From Desulfoprunum sp. (GTDB lineage Bacteria; Desulfobacterota; Desulfobulbia; Desulfobulbales; Desulfocapsaceae), in contig JAUYSF010000065.1 in NCBI GenBank assembly GCA_030696435.1, positions 1 to 10,633 of the forward strand: a stretch of DNA of 10,633 bases. Direction: 5' to 3'. A model generated the notes under the pieces. That model ran no database searches. It saw only the letters and a program-made list of their open reading frames with translations, and was not told the DNA's origin. The position numbers were made by a program, and so were the translations under genes. Of the stretch, positions 1-6,934 are shown piece after piece (position 1 is the first letter of the stretch; the number at the start of each line of letters is the position of its first letter).

Positions 1-26
1 AGTTTGTTGTCATTGAATCCATCTGG

Positions 27-164
27 ATCGAAATCGCTATCGCTATCGAAATCGGATTGAGTCTTCCGGTGCAGTGAATTTTGAGTCGCAGTCGCACTTT
101 CCCTGCAACTGCTATGATTTTTGCGAACTCGATTCGATTTCGATCCCGATTTCGATAGCGATTT
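27..164. repeat. Period-6 CGAAAT/CGATTT repeat forming an inverted repeat
   Basis: The left part (27-57) is built of hexamers of the type CGAAAT and CGCTAT. The right part (131-164) is built of CGATTT, CGATCC and CGATAG, their complement in register. A perfect 17-nt inverted repeat joins 39-55 with 146-162, and a shifted pairing of 31-42 with 153-164 is also possible because of the period. About 90 nt lie between the arms. Such degenerate six-base repeats occur between genes in bacterial genomes as non-coding repeat elements; assigning this one to a family is inference. I see no transposase gene or target duplication next to it. Confidence 0.7.
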
Positions 165-487
165 AATTCGCTGAATAGTTGCGATTTGCCAAAACCTTTC
201 TCGTGGCGATTGGTAGAGTAAACGTCACTCAGGCCTCTCCAGTTCGTCCATTCCTTTAATCTGCTGCTCGGCGCCTCTCTTGGTGCTATCACTTAGCAAC
301 TATTCTCTCCTTTTATATTAATATTATTGATAAGAGGGCGGCGAAAACCGCGAGTAATCTAATTTGTTAAAATTAAAAAAGAAATTCTTAAGTGTTCGAT
401 CTTGAAAAGAAAGGGTGTGGTCAGCCGGGTAAAACCCGATTGAAAAGAAGAAATAAAGGAAGTACGCTCTTATCAATGTAACTTAAG

Positions 488-514
488 AGGCTGTCTGTTT
501 CCTTGGCCGTGACT
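488..514 (+). repeat. Imperfect direct repeat, upstream copy
   Basis: This stretch (AGGCTGTCTGTT then TCCTTGGCCGTGACT) matches 2383-2413, just after the malic enzyme stop codon, at 23 of 27 positions. A 4-nt insertion (2395-2398) in the downstream copy is needed for the alignment. It lies 54 nt before the malic enzyme start and may belong to its leader. No function is visible; the pair could be a remnant of a duplication or a shared leader element. Confidence 0.4.
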
Positions 515-564
515 AGGTTGAGGGGAAGCTGGAATGTGAACACTCTTTACATCTCAAGGAATAA

Positions 565-2361
<1,797 letters not shown>

Positions 2362-2382
2362 TCGGAGGAGATTCTCTCTGAA

Positions 2383-2413
2383 AGGTTGTTTGTTGGCTTC
2401 CTTGTCCGTGGCT
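2383..2413 (+). repeat. Imperfect direct repeat, downstream copy
   Basis: This is the partner of 488-514, with 23 of 27 aligned positions identical and an extra 4 nt at 2395-2398. It begins 22 nt after the malic enzyme stop codon and ends before the terminator stem, so it lies inside the 3' untranslated part of that transcript. The two copies thus flank the malic enzyme gene in the same orientation. Confidence 0.4.
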
Positions 2414-2438
2414 CGCTTTCTGGCCAGATTTTGCTCCC

Positions 2439-2474
2439 CCCTTTGTCTCTTGCCGGGAGACAAAGGGTTTTTTT
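2439..2474 (+). terminator. Rho-independent terminator of the malic enzyme gene
   Basis: A perfect 11-bp stem pairs CCCTTTGTCTC (2439-2449) with GAGACAAAGGG (2457-2467) across a 7-nt loop, and seven T residues follow at once (2468-2474). It sits about 80 nt after the malic enzyme stop codon and separates this gene from the metF-hdr operon. Confidence 0.93.
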
Positions 2475-2606
2475 CCCAGATCAACAAAAAAGTATCCTGC
2501 ACAGTAGTATTTTCTTTTTTTAGAGAGTACAGTTCAATGGCTGGGGAAGAGACCGGCATGAAATGTCTGAACTATATCACATCAATTCTTGTTTTTTTCA
2601 TAATAG

Positions 2607-2732
2607 AGGCTCTGTCCGCAAGCAACGCGCCGGGCAACCGGCGATACGGATCAAAGATATATACAGTTTTTGATTGGCCGGAAGCGACTTCCTGCACATG
2701 GTGTTATCCGGGTGCTGGAAGCAGAGAGACCT
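2607..2732 (+). other. Hairpin-rich region, possible structured RNA
   Basis: Several nested helices can be drawn. The strongest is CGCCGG-GCAA-CCGGCG (2628-2643), a perfect 6-bp stem capped by a GNRA-type tetraloop and enclosed by TCCG/CGGA (2615-2618 with 2647-2650). Next come ATCAAA/TTTGAT (2650-2655 with 2669-2674, sharing one base with the previous helix) and GGAAG-CGA-CTTCC (2680-2692). A closing helix is possible between 2607-2614 and 2722-2732, with a 3-nt bulge. No T-run follows the hairpins, so they are not simple terminators. I do not recognise a known riboswitch or small RNA, and chance folding is possible. Confidence 0.3.
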
Positions 2733-2853
2733 GTTCAACCTGAGTAATCGTTTTCTCATTCAAATTACCCGTAAAATCGGGGTTGTTCCATTTTTCAAAT
2801 CAAGATGGAAACAAGAAGACAAGCGCAATTGGAATGCTGCACTGGCAGTTCTT

Positions 2854-2879
2854 CCCGGCGTTTGACGGGCAATTTTTTT
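2854..2879 (+). terminator. Weak terminator-like hairpin upstream of metF
   Basis: CCCG (2854-2857) can pair with CGGG (2866-2869) over an 8-nt loop, followed by AA and seven T (2873-2879). Four GC pairs make a weak stem. If functional, it would end a transcript coming through the hairpin-rich region at 2607-2732, in which case that region might be an independent small RNA. It lies before the possible metF promoter. Confidence 0.3.
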
Positions 2880-2880
2880 G

Positions 2881-2936
2881 TGTATTAGGCCGGCTTGATT
2901 TTTTATGATGATTTGTGCTGAACGTCATGTTAAGCA
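2881..2936 (+). promoter_or_regulatory. Possible metF operon promoter with overlapping palindrome
   Basis: TATGAT (2904-2909) fits a -10 box in five of six positions. A poor -35 (TGTATT, 2881-2886) lies 17 nt upstream. Just downstream is the imperfect palindrome GCTGAAC-gtcat-GTTAAGC (2917-2935, one mismatch in seven, one more T/A pair outside), which would cover the expected transcription start near 2916. A dyad in this place is typical of a repressor site. The weak -35 may mean that an activator or another sigma factor is used. The assignment is inference from spacing and symmetry. Confidence 0.3.
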
Positions 2937-3058
2937 AAAATGATCAACAAGGATGGCGGCCCGTAGCCCTGTTTGCTGACCTCGACCGGTGCTGCGGATG
3001 TATCGTATGCCTGAATTTCAGTGTCTCATTCTTCCAGACGAGTGATATCTCATCCTGC

Positions 3059-3064
3059 AGGAGG
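3059..3064 (+). promoter_or_regulatory. metF: Ribosome binding site fixing the metF start
   Basis: AGGAGG at 3059-3064 lies 4 nt before ATG 3069. The reading frame stays open further upstream to a GTG at 3021, but no ribosome binding site precedes that codon, and the added 16 residues resemble nothing in the MetF family. The ATG at 3069 is therefore the start. Confidence 0.8.
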
Positions 3065-3068
3065 TGCA

Positions 3069-3956
3069 ATGGAATCTGCAAATCAACGAAACACTGGCCC
3101 TAATGCCGACAGTCCGTACTACCTGACTGCCGAAATCGATCCGCCCAAAGGGACGAGTCTTGACGGATTTCTCTCCACAGCACTCAGTCTCCGGGGGCGG
3201 GTGGATGCCATACGGGTGACCGACAGTGAACATGCAATCATGCGCATGGCCCCGGTTGCTCCCTGTCTGGCCCTCAAGGATCGGGGGATTGAGCCGGTCA
3301 TGGTTATCAACGGCCGGGATCGCAACCGCATCTCTTTTCAGGCCGATCTGCTGAGCGCCTCGACTCTCGGCATCAAAAATATCGTCATCAAAGAAGGTCA
3401 TGATCCGGCCGAGGGAGATCAGCCGGTCGCCCGCACGAGCGGAGACCTCGATTTTCTCACCATGCTCAAATGCGTCGCCGCCCTCAACAATGGCAAAGAC
3501 CTGGCGGGCGAACCCCTTGACGGGGGCACCTCGTTTACGGTTGGGGCGACTCTGGAACTTTTCGATGATGCCACCCGCAACCGGGAGCAGGCCGAGTTCA
3601 TAAGACAGATGGCTGATTACGGCGTCTCTTCGGTAACCCTTGGCCCCACCTATGACATAAACATTATCGAGCAGTATCTGCCGGTGGCCGAACAGACGGG
3701 CATTAAGCTTCATATCTCCGTCATGTTTCTGAAGTCGATCACCATGATCCGCTATCTCAACAACCTTAAGGGAGTGCCGTCTGTCCCTCAGGAATTCCTC
3801 AAAAAAATGATGCAGGCCCCGGTGAAGCAGGATGCCGGTATGACAATCGGTGCTGATTTCGTCAAAGAGGTTTCCGGTGTTGTGGATGGGATTGTCCTGC
3901 TCGCCCTTGGCTGGCGCGACAGATTGCCGGAATTTCTGACCCTTATCGGACGTTAG
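3069..3956 (+). CDS. metF: Divergent methylenetetrahydrofolate reductase family protein (MetF-like)
   Basis: The 295-residue protein has the MetF barrel fold signature. TAEIDPPKG (20-28) carries Glu22, equivalent to the catalytic Glu of E. coli MetF. VTDSEHAIMRM (50-60), INGRDRNRISFQADLL (80-95) and LGIKNIVIKEGHDPAEGD (100-117) follow, and ALGWRDRLPEFL stands near the C-terminus. The family reduces 5,10-methylene- to 5-methyl-tetrahydrofolate with FAD. Two usually conserved spots differ: the expected TGDHP/RGD flavin loop reads EGHDP (109-113), and the segment that usually reads F-Q-T-Q reads VTLGPTYD (189-196), without the substrate-contacting Gln. The GAAANP stretch is replaced by GATLELFDD (159-167). 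The enzyme may therefore have altered substrate or electron-donor use. It heads the operon, 14 nt before the kinase gene, and no metV accompanies it in the window. The family assignment is firm; the reaction is inferred. Confidence 0.85.
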   Translation: MESANQRNTGPNADSPYYLTAEIDPPKGTSLDGFLSTALSLRGRVDAIRVTDSEHAIMRMAPVAPCLALKDRGIEPVMVINGRDRNRISFQADLLSASTLGIKNIVIKEGHDPAEGDQPVARTSGDLDFLTMLKCVAALNNGKDLAGEPLDGGTSFTVGATLELFDDATRNREQAEFIRQMADYGVSSVTLGPTYDINIIEQYLPVAEQTGIKLHISVMFLKSITMIRYLNNLKGVPSVPQEFLKKMMQAPVKQDAGMTIGADFVKEVSGVVDGIVLLALGWRDRLPEFLTLIGR

Positions 3957-3970
3957 AGGTCTTGCCGGAA

Positions 3971-5518
3971 ATGGGCGATCAATTGCAGGCGGAAAACAGT
4001 CTGGCGACCATTACCAGGGATCTGGGTTCCAATCTCTACCTGTACCAGATCCTTGATGAGACTCCCAACGGGGTTTTGGTGGTCAACCTCAAGCATCAGG
4101 TCATCTATGCCAACCCCGCCGCCTGTCACTTTCTGGCCATTTCTTCCGGCGAGATCGCCGATGCCTCTATTGCCGAAATCCTCGGCCTGGAAAACGTCCA
4201 GCTTTTCAACCTGATAGAAGGTTTTTTCAGCTCGCCGGAGACGAGAGAGGCCTCAAGGATCAGGCATGAGATTGAGATCAATAGGCTCGACAGAGAGCGG
4301 ATCGTTATCGACGTGGTTCTGGTCTATCCCCCCTCCAACCCGGACTATTATCTTCTCTATCTGATCGATATTACTCCAAGAAAAAATTTGGAAGGCGAGC
4401 TGCGCCGTCGCAATGCCTTCTTTCATAACCTCATTGACTCCTCTGTTGATGGTATCATTGCCGCAGATATGCAGGGAGATTTGATCCTGTTTAATCAGGG
4501 CGCCCAGGCCCTCCTCGGCTATACCGAACAGGAGGCCTTCGCCAGTCTTCATGTCACCGGCCTGTACCCGGATGATGTGGCCTACGAGATCATCAAGCGC
4601 ATGCGCAGTAATGATTACGGCGGCAAGGGCAAGCTGCTGCGCCACGAGTTCGTGGTCAAACATAAGGATGGCTCGGCCATTCCGGTCAGTTTTTCCGGTG
4701 GCATTATTTATGACAAAGACCAGGAAATCGCCACCTTCGGCATCTTCACCGACCTGCGCGCCATCCAGAAGATCGAGGAGGATCTGGAGCAGACCCACAA
4801 TATGCTCATGCAGTCGGAGAAAATGGCGGGCCTCGGCCGTCTGGCCGCAGGTGTTGCCCACGAGATCAACAATCCCATGTCGGGGATCATGCTCTATGCC
4901 AATCTGGTCAGTGAGGAACTTGGCGAAGGACACCCCCTGCGGGAAGATCTGGAAGTGATTATCCACGAGGCCGAACGTTGCAAGGTGATCGTTGCCGATC
5001 TGCTGGAATTCTCCCATCAGACAACCTACGAAATGGTTCTGATCGATCTCAATGGGGTCATCCGCAAGACCCTGGGCGTCCTGAAAAACCAGCCGTATTT
5101 TCATAATATCGACGTGCAACTCCAGCTCGAAGACAAGCTTTTACCGATTTTCGGCAACTCGATCAGGTTGAATCAGGTGGTTATGAATATCGTCGTCAAT
5201 GCCGCCCAGGCCATGGATGGTAAGGGTTCACTGCGGATTGTCAGCAGGACCAGGGCCGGGCGGGATATTGTAGAAATAGTCATCAGCGATACCGGGCCGG
5301 GAATCGAAGAGGATCAGCTGGAAAAGATCTTTGATCCGTTCTACACCACCAAGGTTCCCGGAGAGGGGACGGGGCTGGGGCTGTCTGTGTCCTATGCCAT
5401 CGTCAAGGAACACAAGGGAAGCATCAGGGTGACATCCACTCCCGGTGCCGGGGCTACCTTTAGCCTCAGGTTCCCGGCAGTGCTGGAGTCCCTGACAGGA
5501 GGAAACCATGAACCCTGA
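3971..5518 (+). CDS. Soluble PAS-PAS sensor histidine kinase
   Basis: The 515-residue protein has two PAS domains (about 24-135 and 150-265), a short coiled linker, and a HisKA dimerisation domain with AGVAHEINNP, whose His297 is the expected phosphorylation site. An ATPase domain follows, with the N box (NIVVNAAQAM, Asn410), DTGPG (440-444), FDPFYTTK and GEGTGLGLS (464-472). No membrane segment or signal peptide is seen, so it should sense a cytoplasmic cue; the architecture is like NtrB-type kinases. The PAS ligand cannot be read from the sequence. I place the start at ATG 3971 because AGAGGT (3955-3960) is 10 nt upstream; TTG 3962 has only 1 nt to that site. Its last 11 nt overlap the hdrC-like gene, so it is probably translated together with the redox genes. 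No response regulator lies in the window. Confidence 0.93.
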   Translation: MGDQLQAENSLATITRDLGSNLYLYQILDETPNGVLVVNLKHQVIYANPAACHFLAISSGEIADASIAEILGLENVQLFNLIEGFFSSPETREASRIRHEIEINRLDRERIVIDVVLVYPPSNPDYYLLYLIDITPRKNLEGELRRRNAFFHNLIDSSVDGIIAADMQGDLILFNQGAQALLGYTEQEAFASLHVTGLYPDDVAYEIIKRMRSNDYGGKGKLLRHEFVVKHKDGSAIPVSFSGGIIYDKDQEIATFGIFTDLRAIQKIEEDLEQTHNMLMQSEKMAGLGRLAAGVAHEINNPMSGIMLYANLVSEELGEGHPLREDLEVIIHEAERCKVIVADLLEFSHQTTYEMVLIDLNGVIRKTLGVLKNQPYFHNIDVQLQLEDKLLPIFGNSIRLNQVVMNIVVNAAQAMDGKGSLRIVSRTRAGRDIVEIVISDTGPGIEEDQLEKIFDPFYTTKVPGEGTGLGLSVSYAIVKEHKGSIRVTSTPGAGATFSLRFPAVLESLTGGNHEP

Positions 5519-6071
5519 ATATGTTTCGCCGGAAAACGGCAATGAAAAATTCCTGCAAAAATTGGACACTATGGGGATTGACGTCCATGCCTGCTTCCAG
5601 TGTGGCCGCTGCTCCTCCGGCTGCCCTGTTGCCGAGTACTTTGACCTGCAGGTTATGGAGGTGGTCAGGCTGGCCTCCTACGGTATGGAGGACATCCTTC
5701 TCGCCAGTAAAACCATCTGGCTTTGTGCCGCCTGCGAAACCTGCGCCACCCGCTGTCCCAATGAAATCGAGATTGCTGGTCTGATGGATGTGCTGAGGTC
5801 GCTTGCCCTGAAAAAAGGTGTGGTCCCGGCCGAACCGCGAGTTCCTCTCTTTCATCGGTCCTTTCTCGATTCGGTCAGGCACTGGGGGCGGACCTATGAG
5901 ATCGGCATGATCGCCGGCTACAAGATCAGGTCCGGAGACCTTCTCAGCGACATGAAACTCGGCATGGATATGTTCATCAAAGGCAAACTCAAACTGCTGC
6001 CCCAGGCCATCAAGGCTAAGGACGAGGTGCGGCAGATCTTCTCGGGCAAGGGAAAGGAGTACGAGCGATGA
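5508..6071 (+). CDS. hdrC: HdrC-like iron-sulfur subunit of a heterodisulfide-reductase-type complex
   Basis: The 187-residue protein has two CxxCxxCxxxCP motifs, Cys29/32/35/39 and Cys73/76/79/83, each expected to bind a [4Fe-4S] cluster. This is the arrangement and approximate size of HdrC, which passes electrons between HdrA and HdrB in the cytoplasm. ETCATRCPNEIEIAGLMDVLR after the second set is typical of the family. The rest is helical with a basic C-terminus and no membrane segment, so this is a soluble-type HdrC and not a fused membrane cytochrome. AGGAGG at 5497-5502, 5 nt before ATG 5508, makes the start secure. The gene starts inside the 3' end of the kinase gene and overlaps the next gene by 4 nt (ATGA), as expected for equimolar complex subunits. 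Confidence 0.93.
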   Translation: MNPEYVSPENGNEKFLQKLDTMGIDVHACFQCGRCSSGCPVAEYFDLQVMEVVRLASYGMEDILLASKTIWLCAACETCATRCPNEIEIAGLMDVLRSLALKKGVVPAEPRVPLFHRSFLDSVRHWGRTYEIGMIAGYKIRSGDLLSDMKLGMDMFIKGKLKLLPQAIKAKDEVRQIFSGKGKEYER

Positions 6072-6934
6072 AACTCTCTTACTACCCCGGCTGTTCCCTG
6101 GAAGGAACGGCCCTTGATTATGACCATTCCGTACGTGCCGTCTGTTTGGAGCTTGGCATCAATCTGGTGGAAATCCCGGATTGGAACTGCTGCGGAGCCT
6201 CATCGGCCCACATGACGGATCATGAGGTCGGCATGCGTCTGCCGATGCGCAATCTCCTGCTGGCCATGGATGCCGGGCTCGATATCCTGGTGCCCTGTGC
6301 CGCCTGCTTCCAGCGCCTGCGGGCAGCCGACAAGGCCCTGCGCGCCGATCCCGGCTATTGGGATCTGCGCAAGTATACCCCCGATTTTCAGATCATCCAT
6401 ATCAGCACCCTGCTTGCCCGGCCGGAGATCCTTGAGGCGATCAGGCAAAGGGTTCAGCAGCCGCTGACAGGCCTGTCTCTGGCCTGCTATTATGGTTGCC
6501 TTTCTCTTAGAAACCCGAGGATCACCGGGGCGCCGAATTGGGAGATGCCGGAGAATCTCGAAAAAATCGTGTCGGCTACCGGTGCGACTCCGGTTGCGTG
6601 GTCGCATCGCACCGAGTGCTGTTCCGGCAGTCTGACTCTGGCCCGGCCGGATATTGCCCACAAACTCGTGGGCGATATTATCGAGGCCGCCAAAAAAGCC
6701 GGTGCCGGTGCGCTGGTCACGGATTGCCCGATGTGTCAGGCAAACGTCGAGAGCCGACAGATGGAGAGGATTCCCGGTGAACCTTTGCTCCCGGTCTTTT
6801 TCGCCACCGAACTGCTGGCCGCCGCTTTTCGCGGAGAATATCCTGTGAAACAGCAGAAAGTGCATCTGGTTGCACCGGCCATCCTCACGGATTTTTTTGC
6901 CCAGTCCGGGCCTGCCAGGGAGGAAGCGGTATGA
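6068..6934 (+). CDS. hdrB: HdrB-like subunit with two CCG-type cysteine domains
   Basis: HdrB is the catalytic subunit of heterodisulfide reductases and binds two non-cubane [4Fe-4S] clusters through CCG domains. Both domains are visible in the 288 residues. The first has Cys9, Cys41-Cys42-Gly43, Cys77 and Cys80. The second has Cys144, Cys184-Cys185, Cys220 and Cys223. The spacing (31 and 39 residues before the Cys pair, 34 after) fits the family. In the second domain the pair is followed by Ser-Gly, not directly by Gly. SYYPGCSLEGTA at the N-terminus and CYYGC are typical. AAGGAG (6054-6059) precedes ATG 6068 by 8 nt. The physiological substrate in bacteria is generally unknown, since they lack coenzyme M and B; it may be another disulfide or a low-potential acceptor. 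The gene overlaps both neighbours by 4 nt. Confidence 0.93.
   Translation: MKLSYYPGCSLEGTALDYDHSVRAVCLELGINLVEIPDWNCCGASSAHMTDHEVGMRLPMRNLLLAMDAGLDILVPCAACFQRLRAADKALRADPGYWDLRKYTPDFQIIHISTLLARPEILEAIRQRVQQPLTGLSLACYYGCLSLRNPRITGAPNWEMPENLEKIVSATGATPVAWSHRTECCSGSLTLARPDIAHKLVGDIIEAAKKAGAGALVTDCPMCQANVESRQMERIPGEPLLPVFFATELLAAAFRGEYPVKQQKVHLVAPAILTDFFAQSGPAREEAV

Larger units (their letters stand above)
2362..3068. other. Long spacer between malic enzyme and metF operon
   Basis: This spacer of about 700 nt contains no gene I can support. In order it holds a copy of a direct repeat (2383-2413), a strong intrinsic terminator (2439-2474), an AT-rich stretch, a cluster of hairpins (2607-2732) that may be a folded RNA, a weak terminator-like hairpin with seven T (2854-2879), and a possible promoter with an overlapping palindrome (2881-2936). 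Short open frames here lack ribosome binding sites and family resemblance. The 130-nt leader between the possible promoter and the metF start is long enough for a regulatory element, but it matches no riboswitch I know. Confidence 0.6.

Noticed and set aside
27..164. CRISPR array or tandem-repeat locus
   Set aside because: The repeat unit is only six bases and degenerate, there are no spacers of equal length, and no cas gene is nearby.
534..552. CRP/FNR-like palindrome ATGTGA-N7-TTACAT before the malic enzyme start
   Set aside because: The spacer is one base too long for CRP or FNR sites, and the element lies next to the ribosome binding site; too weak to call.
2362..3068. Known riboswitch (SAM, SAH, cobalamin, c-di-GMP, THF) in the metF leader
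   Set aside because: None of the conserved core sequences of these classes is visible; only unspecific hairpins are present.
2915..3103. Short open frame with a CCGCIVC cysteine motif upstream of metF
   Set aside because: The motif recalls a ferredoxin, but there is no ribosome binding site, the fourth cysteine and following proline are missing, and the frame runs into the metF start region. Probably chance.
4253..5119. 288-residue open frame on the minus strand
   Set aside because: It is antisense to the histidine kinase, whose PAS, HisKA and ATPase motifs are unmistakable; the minus frame shows no motif.
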